Positions 30,724 through 38,269 of a stretch of 64,000 nucleotides of DNA are shown here, piece after piece. Origin of the DNA: Salinicola socius. Lineage in GTDB: Bacteria; Pseudomonadota; Gammaproteobacteria; Pseudomonadales; Halomonadaceae. Position numbers and translations under genes: made by a program. A model generated the notes under the pieces. The model made no database searches, was not told the DNA's origin, and was given only the letters and a program-made list of their open reading frames with translations. The DNA lies in the NCBI RefSeq assembly GCF_001937195.1, contig NZ_MSDO01000011.1, forward strand, positions 62,001-126,000. Reading direction: 5' to 3'. Each line of letters begins with the position of its first letter. Within the stretch, counting starts at the first letter, position 1.

Positions 30724-32211
30724 TCAGAGTTCGCGATACGCCTTTTCCAGCCGCTTGGCCTGCTTCTTGGACACACCGCCCAGCACTTCGATGGCATGCC
30801 GAAGACGAGCCCGAGTCATGTCCGAACCGAGAATTTCCATGGCATCGAGCACCGAGGTCGAATGAGCGCTGCCCGTGACGGCGACGAATACCGGCGCGAG
30901 AAAAGCCTTCATCTTCAGCTCGAAGTGCTCGGCGAGACGCTTGACCTGAGCCAGCAGCTCCTCTTTTTCCCAACGCGTCACGGACTCCAGGCGCCAGACC
31001 AGGAATTGCAGCAATGCCAGCAGGGTATCGCGCTCGAGGTTGATATCGGCGAAGCTAGCCTCACGAACGTCAGGCAGGCCCGCAAAGAAATGTCCGGCCA
31101 GCGGCATGGCATCCGACAGCGTCGAGATCCGCGGGCGGATTTGCGGCAGAATCTGGCCGACATAGGCCTCGTTGAAAGCCCAGTCACGCAACGCCTTCAG
31201 CAATGCCTCGTCATCGAGATCTTCGCGGATGTAGACGCCGTTGAGCCAGGTCAGCTTGTCGAGATCGAATACCGGGCCGCCCAGCGAGACCCGCTGGATA
31301 TCGAAATTCGCCATCATTTCATCGAGCCCGAATTTTTCCCGCTCGTCCGGCATCGACCATCCCATTCGCCCCAGGTAGTTGGTCACGGCCTGCGGCAGGA
31401 ACCCCATGCGACGGTAGTAGTTGATCGACGTCGGGTTCTTGCGCTTGGAAAGCTTCGATTTGTCCGGGTTGCGAAGCAACGGCATATGGCACAGTCGCGG
31501 CATGGGCCAGCCGAAATATTCGTAGAGCAACTGATGCTTGGGTGCGGAGTTGATCCACTCCTCGCCTCTCAGCACATGACTGATGCCCATCAGGTGGTCG
31601 TCAACCACGTTCGCCAGATGGTAGGTCGGCATCCCGTCGGACTTCATCAGGATCTGCGCATCAACCTGTGCCCAGTCCACCTCGATTCGACCGCGAAGCA
31701 TGTCGTCGACTTCGCACACACCTTCGGAAGGTACATTCATCCGGATGACATAGGGAAAACCTTCGGCCTCTCTACGCTGTTGCTCTTCCGGTTCCAGCGC
31801 CAGATCCTGAGGCTTCAACGCCAGATGGAGCCCCGCGGCCTTGCGTGAATCCCGCAGCGCATCGAGCTCCTCGCTGGTGCGATAGCACTTGAACGCATGG
31901 CCCAGTTCGAGCAGACGATCGGCGTGCTCGGCATAGATATCGCCGCGCTCGCTTTGCCGATAGGGACCGTGGGGGCCGCCGACATCCGGGCCTTCGTCCC
32001 AATCCAGCCCCAGCCAGCGCAGCGAATCGAGAATCATCTGCTCCGACTCGGCAGTGGAACGCTGGCGATCCGTGTCCTCGATGCGCAGGATGAATTGCCC
32101 GCCATGCTGACGAGCAAAGCAGAGATTGAAGAGGGCGATATAAGCCGTGCCGACGTGCGGATCGCCGGTGGGCGAAGGCGCAATACGCGTGCGTACCGTC
32201 ATGTAATCCAT
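30724..32211 (-). CDS. gltX: Glutamyl-tRNA synthetase
   Basis: Class I aminoacyl-tRNA synthetase attaching glutamate to tRNA-Glu, 495 aa. The HIGH-type signature is [11 protein letters not shown] at the N-terminus and the KMSKS-type loop is DKSKLSKRK; a C-terminal anticodon-binding domain ends at [16 protein letters not shown]. Two ATGs three codons apart are possible starts (32211 or 32202). The tRNA-Glu gene lies downstream on the same strand. A TATAAT -10 element sits at 32235-32240, only ~25 bases before the start, so the leader is short. Confidence 0.96.
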   Translation of the reverse strand: MDYMTVRTRIAPSPTGDPHVGTAYIALFNLCFARQHGGQFILRIEDTDRQRSTAESEQMILDSLRWLGLDWDEGPDVGGPHGPYRQSERGDIYAEHADRLLELGHAFKCYRTSEELDALRDSRKAAGLHLALKPQDLALEPEEQQRREAEGFPYVIRMNVPSEGVCEVDDMLRGRIEVDWAQVDAQILMKSDGMPTYHLANVVDDHLMGISHVLRGEEWINSAPKHQLLYEYFGWPMPRLCHMPLLRNPDKSKLSKRKNPTSINYYRRMGFLPQAVTNYLGRMGWSMPDEREKFGLDEMMANFDIQRVSLGGPVFDLDKLTWLNGVYIREDLDDEALLKALRDWAFNEAYVGQILPQIRPRISTLSDAMPLAGHFFAGLPDVREASFADINLERDTLLALLQFLVWRLESVTRWEKEELLAQVKRLAEHFELKMKAFLAPVFVAVTGSAHSTSVLDAMEILGSDMTRARLRHAIEVLGGVSKKQAKRLEKAYREL

Positions 32212-32234
32212 TCCGTTGATGAACGAGCCGCCAC

Positions 32235-32240
32235 ATTATA
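32235..32240 (-). promoter_or_regulatory. -10 element upstream of gltX
   Basis: Perfect TATAAT on the minus strand 24 bases before the gltX start. The -35 position (TGCAGC at 17-base spacing) is poor, so the promoter is only partly supported. Confidence 0.5.
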
Positions 32241-32507
32241 CGCTCCCAAAGCGATGGGCTGCAGCGCCCGACCAGCTCTCTTCCAGGCTTTTCGGTGGTG
32301 TCGCTGCAGATGACGAACTACGCTCAAGCAGTCGGCCATGGCTCAGCGACGCTGATCGTCTGTCCGATAACGCACTCGGAAAACCTCGATTCTCTTCAAC
32401 GACACGATTTCCCACGAGATTTCGGAACGACAGGGTCGTAACCCGAAACATACTTCGGCAGCGAGTGGATATCCTCACTGCACCAATTACGCAGGCGAGA
32501 TTCATGG

Positions 32508-33116
32508 ATGGACGGGTTAGGACCACGAATCAAACAACTCCGCCTTCAGGCCGGCATGAGCAAGGCCGCGCTTGCAAGACGGGTGGGCGTCTCTGACGTC
32601 ACGATTTCCTATTGGGAATCAGGCACCATCAAGCAGATCGGTCATGAGCGCCTGGTCGCGCTGACCTCGGCGCTGAACTGCTCGATCAAACAGCTGCTCG
32701 ATGATGACTCGTTGAATGCCATATCGGCCACTTCTCGGACGTCGAGCACCGCCGTGCTCAGTCTTCAGGCGCACCTTGGCGTGCCTTGGGAACAGCAGGA
32801 AACCGAAACAGGCGGGATGTCTACCCTGCAGATGCTGACTCGGGATTGCCATCTGGTGACGCCGGCAGAGAACGAGTCATTCGATTTTCTGTTCGAGGGA
32901 GACTTGGCTGCGATCGCGACTTGCGACAGGTTCCAGCAGGATGGCTTGTATCTACTGGAGCGCGAAGGCTTGCTGCAGATCCAGTACCTGGAACACCTCG
33001 CCTCCGGCCGAATGCGCGTCAGCGGCGAGCAACTTCAGGGTGTGACCGTCGAGAGCGTTCGCCACCCACCCTTTCGCATCGTCGGTTATGTCAGAGCCCG
33101 CTGGTGTCGCCAGTAG
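32508..33116 (+). CDS. XRE-family regulator with S24/LexA-like C-terminal domain
   Basis: DNA-binding protein of 202 aa. Residues 5-60 form a helix-turn-helix of the XRE type (IKQLRLQAGMSKAALARRV, then VSDVTISYWESG). Residues ~105-202 resemble the C-terminal domain of phage CI/LexA-like repressors (FEGDLAAIATCDRFQQDGLYLLER, then RIVGYVRARW). The serine expected in the GDSM segment is absent, and no Ala-Gly or Cys-Gly cleavage site is obvious, so self-cleavage is unlikely. It stands alone, divergent from gltX and converging with an MFS gene. Whether it derives from a phage or controls a neighbour is not known. Confidence 0.75.
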   Translation: MDGLGPRIKQLRLQAGMSKAALARRVGVSDVTISYWESGTIKQIGHERLVALTSALNCSIKQLLDDDSLNAISATSRTSSTAVLSLQAHLGVPWEQQETETGGMSTLQMLTRDCHLVTPAENESFDFLFEGDLAAIATCDRFQQDGLYLLEREGLLQIQYLEHLASGRMRVSGEQLQGVTVESVRHPPFRIVGYVRARWCRQ

Positions 33117-33141
33117 TCGACCAATACGCGGGCGATCGGAT

Positions 33142-34335
33142 TCAGCCATGACGCCGCTGTTGGCGATAGGCGAAAAAGAACACGATCAGGCCACCCGCCG
33201 CCGTGGCCGCCCCCACATAACCGGTAATGGTCCAGCCGAAGCCAGCCCCGATGGCAATTCCGCCCAACCATGGCCCCAGCGCATTCGCCACATTGAAGGC
33301 CGCGTGATTGGAAGCGGCGGCCAGCGTCTGCGCATCCGCGGCCACGTCCATCAAGCGCGTCTGCAGTGCCGGAGACAGTGACACCATGGTGCCGATCGCC
33401 ACGCAGATCAGCAGTACCGACCAGAGAGACTGCGCGGCGAGCGGGAACAGCAGCAAGATCGCAATGCACCACACCAGCAGCCAGCCGACACCCTTGAGCT
33501 GCATACGATCATAGAGCTTGCCGCCGACGATGTTGCCGATGATGGCACCCGCGCCGAACGCCGCCTGGGCAACGGGTATCCAGTAAGGCGACACCTGAGT
33601 CACGTTGATCAGCACCGGAGCCAGGTAGCTGAACACGCAGAACATGCCGGCGAAACCGATCGCCCCCACCCCCAAGGTCAGCCAGACCTGAGAACGCTTG
33701 AGCGCCGTCAGTTCCTGCGCGGGGCTGTTGCGTTTCTCCTGCCGGTTCAACGGCAGGTAAATGAACACTAGAATCACGGTCAGAATGGCGATACCGCCGA
33801 CCATCGCGAAGGCCAATCGCCAACTCAGCAGTTGACTCAACCAGGTGGCGAAGGGATTGCCCACCAGCATGGCGATGGTCAAGCCCGACATGACACGGCT
33901 GACGGCCTGCGCCCGCTTGTGCGAAGGAACGAGCGACGCCGCGACCAGAGAGGCCACGCCGAAATAGGCACCGTGCGGTAACCCCGAGATGAAACGGAAG
34001 ACCATCAAGGTGTGATAGTCAGGAGCGAAAGCGCTGGCAATATTGCCCAACGCGAAAAATGCCATCAGCATCAGCAGGAGGTGACGCCGGTAGAAATGCG
34101 ATCCCATGACCGCTATCAACGGTGCGCCGACTACCACACCCAGCGCATAGGCACTGATGACGTTACCGACCTGCGGCTCCGAAATGTTCAGCGCTTCGGC
34201 GACATTGGGCATCAGCCCCATGATGGTGAATTCGCCAACCCCGATGGCGAACCCACCCACGGCCAGCGCCAGCTCGATCAGTAACGCATATCGCCGCGAA
34301 GGCTTCGCAGCAGTGGACCCGGACGCATTGGCCAC
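33142..34335 (-). CDS. MFS transporter (AraJ/YdhP-like DHA1 type)
   Basis: Inner-membrane transporter of 397 aa with 12 predicted helices. The motif-A region between helices 2 and 3 reads APLIAVMGSHFYRRHLLL, and GEFTIMGLMPNVAEALNIS at the N-terminus is typical of the AraJ/YdhP/CmlA-like drug or sugar exporter group. The substrate is unknown; efflux is the common role. The start is a GTG with AGGAGG 5 bases upstream. The gene stands alone, with an AT-rich region of ~590 bases upstream. Confidence 0.85.
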   Translation of the reverse strand: MANASGSTAAKPSRRYALLIELALAVGGFAIGVGEFTIMGLMPNVAEALNISEPQVGNVISAYALGVVVGAPLIAVMGSHFYRRHLLLMLMAFFALGNIASAFAPDYHTLMVFRFISGLPHGAYFGVASLVAASLVPSHKRAQAVSRVMSGLTIAMLVGNPFATWLSQLLSWRLAFAMVGGIAILTVILVFIYLPLNRQEKRNSPAQELTALKRSQVWLTLGVGAIGFAGMFCVFSYLAPVLINVTQVSPYWIPVAQAAFGAGAIIGNIVGGKLYDRMQLKGVGWLLVWCIAILLLFPLAAQSLWSVLLICVAIGTMVSLSPALQTRLMDVAADAQTLAAASNHAAFNVANALGPWLGGIAIGAGFGWTITGYVGAATAAGGLIVFFFAYRQQRRHG

Positions 34336-34924
34336 GAAACCCTCCTACTTTAGTCTAATACCGTAAAAGTCGTCATTATTCACACCTCGCCAGCGAATGG
34401 AACCATTGAGACCACTTCTTTTGGCCACTTTCCCTCTGCGCTCGGCAATCGACGCCACAGGAAAACCGGAAAAATGAACTGACGAAATGGCGGCGAACAG
34501 TGGCCGACAGCCCACCCCATGCCGATCTGCGGTATCACTGACAAACAAACGATCGTATTAAACCTTGGATTTAATATTAAAAAAGCACAATCTTAACTAA
34601 TGAAAGATATCACGAGACAAGGTTGGCCTCATTGGACACCGTTAGCTGCCAACTCAGCCCTCCCCATCAAGCCGACAAACAGAACGAAACTCGAAACCTT
34701 CGAAATAAATCATTAAAAACAATAATTTATCTGATAATATCCACACCGATACCGTCACTAGGCAGTCAAAAAAGCCAAAAAACATTCATCATGCAAAATA
34801 GACGCGGCCCTATACCAACTACGCATCTATCGGCATATTGAGCTATGTTAACCTTAACATGACCGTATCATGATCGAGACGTACCGCGTCATTTCATAAC
34901 ATCAAAAAAATTTATGACAGGCTT
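34336..34924. other. AT-rich intergenic region
   Basis: About 590 bases clearly richer in A/T than its surroundings, especially 34540-34920. It contains the upstream region of the MFS gene, a perfect palindrome (34845-34860) and no convincing gene; a 72-codon frame at 34623 lacks a ribosome-binding site and any recognisable product. The composition suggests transferred DNA or a large regulatory region. Confidence 0.6.
34845..34860. promoter_or_regulatory. Palindrome upstream of hypothetical gene
   Basis: ATGTTAA-CC-TTAACAT, perfect 7-bp arms, ~65 bases before the start at 34925. A candidate regulator-binding site. Confidence 0.45.
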
Positions 34925-35359
34925 ATGGCAACCGACAGTATTACTCATGATCACGTGGTAAACGCCATGTCCGACTGGCTCCGCGTCAATGGCTATCAGT
35001 GCGGCAGCAGCCGCCTGGGTACACGCTCGCAAATCGACCTCGAAGCCACCCCGGTATTTGGACAGCGTCGGCTGATCGTCGACTGTCGCGGAGAAGACAG
35101 CCATCGCGAGGGCCACGATCCCTGGATGGAGATTACGCAGGCATTCTTCTATCTCATCCAGGACACTGAAATACCCGATGGGTCGACTCGGGTCTCATTG
35201 GCACTACCCGACACGACAGAATTTCGTCGCCGGATGGCGGGAATGAAAGACTTCTGCCTGCGTCAGGGCATCACGATATTCTGGGTCGCGAAAACCGGCC
35301 GTGTCAGGCAGTGGGCCGAAGATGCCTGGTTTGCCGAGGGCATCAGGGCCCTGCCCTAG
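34925..35359 (+). CDS. Hypothetical protein, restriction-endonuclease-fold-like
   Basis: 144-aa soluble protein that I do not recognise as a named family. It has the layout of a PD-(D/E)XK nuclease-like fold: helix DHVVNAMSDWLRVNGY, then strand QIDLEA with an acidic residue, strand LIVDCRGED, helix MEITQAFFYLIQ and C-terminal strands with VSLALPD and ITIFWVAKTGRV. The second motif is D-C-R instead of (D/E)-X-K, so catalysis may be lost or altered. It follows the AT-rich gap and a palindrome and is followed by a strong terminator, so it is a single-gene unit. Confidence 0.6.
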   Translation: MATDSITHDHVVNAMSDWLRVNGYQCGSSRLGTRSQIDLEATPVFGQRRLIVDCRGEDSHREGHDPWMEITQAFFYLIQDTEIPDGSTRVSLALPDTTEFRRRMAGMKDFCLRQGITIFWVAKTGRVRQWAEDAWFAEGIRALP

Positions 35360-35741
35360 CAGGACGCGATCACGAACCAGCACCGACTTTCAAGCTTGAT
35401 TTCCATGGTCAAGGAACTTTTCGGGCACCGACTGCTCTCAGTAAGCAAGAGATTCGACACAGCAGTTGCTATGCGGTTTCTCGAGCTCACTGTAATGATC
35501 GTTATCGCCGCGCTCTGCGCGGCGTTTTTTTGTCTGGACGTTAGCGCCCTATTCCCTCTCTTTTGACCTATCCCGTTGCTGCCCACGGTCAGCCCCCGCC
35601 AAAGGCCAATGGCGAACGCGGGGCCAATCCGTTACTGTCTCGCGATCGCCGATGCCACGAATTTGGCGCCCCAGAATAACGACATCGATAGCTCGATGGA
35701 GATTCGATATTTCGCTGAAGACACCGTACGGATCCTTGCCC
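35360..35741. other. Gap between hypothetical gene and TctC-like gene
   Basis: Contains the terminator at 35506-35531 and the upstream region of the binding-protein gene. The open frame of that gene extends back to 35652, but without a signal peptide or ribosome-binding site, so it is treated as non-coding. No clear promoter seen. Confidence 0.5.
35506..35531 (+). terminator. Rho-independent terminator
   Basis: CGCCGCGC/GCGCGGCG stem with TCT loop followed by seven T residues, ~150 bases after the hypothetical gene at 34925. Confidence 0.9.
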
Positions 35742-36770
35742 ATGCACCCTTTTGCCATTTCCGCCTGCACGACTTCTATCTCCCTGACCAAGCTCGTCAA
35801 ACGGGTCTGCCGAACGATGCCTCTGCTGGCAGTCATGCTCGTCACGCCCGTGCACGCCGCCCCTCAGGGCAAGGTCGATTGCATCGCGCCAGCCCAACCG
35901 GGCGGTGGCTGGGACTTCACTTGCCGTTCCGTGGCCAGGGCATTGCAGGAGCTGTCGATGATTCCTGCCGCAATGCAGACGATCAACGTGCCCGGCGCCA
36001 GCGGCGGCGTTGCTTTCAGTCACGTACAGGCGAAGCGGTCCGGCGATGATGACCTGATCGTGGCGGCATCGACCGCCACGACCACGCAACTGGCATTGGG
36101 CAACTATCCCGATGGCGATGCCGACCAGGTCCGCTGGGTGGCGACCCTGGGCGCTGACTATGGCGTCATCGCCGTTCCCGCCGACTCTCCTTATCAGTCA
36201 CTGCCGCAGCTTCTGGATGCCCTCAAGGCTGATCCCGGCAGCGTGACGTTCTCCGGGGGCGATGTCGCCGGCGGCTTCGATCATATCAAGGTCCTCATGG
36301 CGGCCCGTAAAGCGGGCGTTACCCACATTCGCGACATCAAGTACCTGGCCTTCGATTCCGGATCGGTCGCAATCAGCCAGTTGCTGGGCGGGCATATCGA
36401 TGCGTTTACCGGCGATCTCAGCGAAGCCAAGAGTTTCGTCGACAGCGGGGATTTGCGCGTTCTGGCGATCTTCGCCGAGGAGCGCCTGCCCGGCAATCTG
36501 GCAGACATCCCGACCGCGAGAGAGCAAGGTATCGATGTGGTTGCCCCCAACTGGCGAGGCTTCTACACGCCAGCGGGCGCTTCTCAGAAAAGTTACGACT
36601 GGTGGAAACGGACCCTGGACGAGCTCTACACGTCGCCGCAGTGGAAGCAGATCATGACGCAAAGCGGGCTACTGCCATTCCACAAATCAGGCGACGACCT
36701 GGATCGTTTCGTCGACCAGCAGATCACTGACATCCGGGAGATCGGCAGCGAGCTGGGCATGCTTCGCTAG
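35742..36770 (+). CDS. TctC/Bug-family periplasmic binding protein
   Basis: Solute-binding receptor of the tripartite tricarboxylate transporter type, 342 aa with a likely N-terminal signal ending at PVHA-AP. Family features include APAQPGGGWDFTCRSVARAL after the signal, VPGASGGVAFSHV, the conserved SGGDVAGGFDHIK region and IDVVAPNWRGFYTPAGAS. Such proteins bind carboxylates such as citrate or related acids. The start MHPFAIS is chosen because it places a positively charged stretch before the hydrophobic core. No tctA or tctB membrane gene is nearby, so its partner must be encoded elsewhere. Confidence 0.85.
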   Translation: MHPFAISACTTSISLTKLVKRVCRTMPLLAVMLVTPVHAAPQGKVDCIAPAQPGGGWDFTCRSVARALQELSMIPAAMQTINVPGASGGVAFSHVQAKRSGDDDLIVAASTATTTQLALGNYPDGDADQVRWVATLGADYGVIAVPADSPYQSLPQLLDALKADPGSVTFSGGDVAGGFDHIKVLMAARKAGVTHIRDIKYLAFDSGSVAISQLLGGHIDAFTGDLSEAKSFVDSGDLRVLAIFAEERLPGNLADIPTAREQGIDVVAPNWRGFYTPAGASQKSYDWWKRTLDELYTSPQWKQIMTQSGLLPFHKSGDDLDRFVDQQITDIREIGSELGMLR

Positions 36771-36855
36771 CGCCCCACTTTCCCGTCCGTTTGGGAGACG
36801 CGGCAACCGGCATGGTAGACTGACACGGTTGCCGCGCACTGGAGAGAGCGCCTGA

Positions 36856-37227
36856 ATGTCCTTGTTTCTTCTGGTCTTCGCCGTCTGCCTGCTGGTCAGC
36901 CTGGCCACCGTGGCAGCGTTGATGCTGTCGCGAACGCCGCGCTATCGCACCCAGGCACAGGATCTACTGGATCTCTTCGACGCCGTGCTCGATAACCGTG
37001 CCAGCGAAGCGCGCTGGAATACGCTGATCGGTTATCCGATCCGCCACGATGCCTTCCTGGAAAATCTGCGTCGGCGGAGCCAGCATCTGATGGAAACCCA
37101 CGGTCGCCCATGGCAAGCCGCTCAGGGAGGATCGCTCTTTTCCCGCAGCGGCCGTGAAGAGATTGCCGCGCTGCGTGATCATCTGGCCACTCATCAGGCG
37201 CTCGAAGGGCGCGAATACCGTGCCTGA
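36856..37227 (+). CDS. Small hypothetical membrane-anchored protein
   Basis: 123-aa protein of no family I recognise. Residues 3-24 (LFLLVFAVCLLVSLATVAALML) form a single transmembrane anchor; the rest is soluble, charged and mostly helical, probably cytoplasmic since the flanking residues after the helix are basic. The ATG is preceded by GGAGAGAG. It ends 24 bases before the AraC-type regulator on the same strand, so they may be co-transcribed. No function can be assigned. Confidence 0.7.
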   Translation: MSLFLLVFAVCLLVSLATVAALMLSRTPRYRTQAQDLLDLFDAVLDNRASEARWNTLIGYPIRHDAFLENLRRRSQHLMETHGRPWQAAQGGSLFSRSGREEIAALRDHLATHQALEGREYRA

Positions 37228-37251
37228 TCCGGGTCGGCCGAGGCAGGGCGC

Positions 37252-38022
37252 ATGACCGACACGATTCGGCTGGCGCCGCTCGATAATGCCATTCAGCATC
37301 ACCATCACGACTATCATCAGATCGTGATCGGTCTCTCTGGCTATGCGGAATTCGAGATTGCCGGACAAAGCGGGATCGTGGCTCCACTCTCCGGCTGTCT
37401 GGTACCGGCCAATATCGAACACTACTACGAAGGGATCGGCGACAATCGGCAGCTGATCATCGATCTACCGGACGACGCCAGTGCCTTGACCGGCATGCAT
37501 CGCCGATCGAGAAGCCTGTTCGATCGCCCGGGCTATTTTTCGCTGGACGAGTCGCTGCAGCACTATCTCCAGTTTCTGATCCAGGAGATGACTCGGGCCA
37601 ATCACGCCTCAGGGGATCTGCTGGTCACGACGCTGCTCAGTTCGCTACATGCGCGTCTTGGCGCCACGCTGTGTCCGCCGACTCTGACCAAGCGAGCCGG
37701 CCGGTCTCTGGATATTCCACGACTCGAGCAGTTCGTTATCGCGAGGCTGGATCGACGCCTCAGCGTATCCGATCTGGCCAACCTCGCCTGCCTCAGCGAG
37801 GCGCACTTCGCCGAGCGCTTTCGTGATCAGACGGGAATTACGCCTTATCAGTTCGTGATGCGACTGCGATTGACTCGAGTCCGTGAACTGACGACGTCCA
37901 CCGACATGCCGCTGGCTGATATCGCGGAACGTACCGGGTTTGCCAACCAGAGCGCGCTGAGCCACGCCTTCAGGCGCCACTATGGCCACTCGCCGATGCA
38001 GCTGCGTCGTCTCTCCCGATAA
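37252..38022 (+). CDS. AraC-family regulator, probable proline catabolism activator
   Basis: 256-aa regulator with an N-terminal cupin ligand-binding domain (HHHHDYHQIVIGLSGYAEF at residues 16-34) and a C-terminal double helix-turn-helix (~160-256, including LSVSDLANLACLSEAHFAERF and LADIAERTGFANQSALSHAF). Its position directly upstream of putA on the same strand resembles PruR of Pseudomonas aeruginosa, an AraC-type activator of putAP in response to proline. That assignment is inference. Repeated elements in the 247 bases before putA are candidate binding sites. Confidence 0.85.
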   Translation: MTDTIRLAPLDNAIQHHHHDYHQIVIGLSGYAEFEIAGQSGIVAPLSGCLVPANIEHYYEGIGDNRQLIIDLPDDASALTGMHRRSRSLFDRPGYFSLDESLQHYLQFLIQEMTRANHASGDLLVTTLLSSLHARLGATLCPPTLTKRAGRSLDIPRLEQFVIARLDRRLSVSDLANLACLSEAHFAERFRDQTGITPYQFVMRLRLTRVRELTTSTDMPLADIAERTGFANQSALSHAFRRHYGHSPMQLRRLSR

Positions 38023-38052
38023 GCCGTCTTTCCCGAGAAGCAGCCGCTCCTG

Positions 38053-38104
38053 ATAAACCACTATCCCGGTAATAAACCACTATCCCGGTAATAAACCACT
38101 ATCC
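38053..38104. repeat. 19-bp tandem repeat upstream of putA
   Basis: ATAAACCACTATCCCGGTA occurs twice exactly in tandem (38053-38071, 38072-38090), followed by a third copy that matches for 14 bases (38091-38104). It lies 165-215 bases before putA and just after the regulator gene. Confidence 0.9.
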
Positions 38105-38163
38105 TGTCCGTCATCCCGGTCTTTTGACAAATCTCCCCGGATAATTGGCAAGAACCCCCAGGC

Positions 38164-38251
38164 TGTTTCACGCTAGAGTCAGATGCCAAGACTTTCCATT
38201 TGGTGCCGGCCATCAGCGTGTTTCACGCGCAGACGCTGACACCAACGCTGA
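38164..38251. promoter_or_regulatory. Repeated elements in putA upstream region
   Basis: TGTTTCACGC occurs at 38164-38173 and 38219-38228, same orientation, 55 bases apart. TCAGCGT (38213-38219) is inverted against ACGCTGA (38233-38239), which is repeated at 38245-38251. AraC-type activators bind such direct repeats near promoters, so these are candidate sites for the upstream regulator. Confidence 0.45.
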
Positions 38252-38269
38252 ATACCCAGGGATTGAACG

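Noticed and set aside
34623-34841. 72-codon frame in the AT-rich gap
   Set aside because: No ribosome-binding site, no family resemblance, and composition like the non-coding surroundings.
32508-36770. Genomic island integrated at the tRNA-Glu/Ala genes
   Set aside because: No integrase, no repeat of a tRNA 3' end and gltX lies in between; the variable content alone is not enough.
38124-38145. TTGACA and GATAAT before putA as a promoter
   Set aside because: The spacer is only 10 bases, too short for sigma70.
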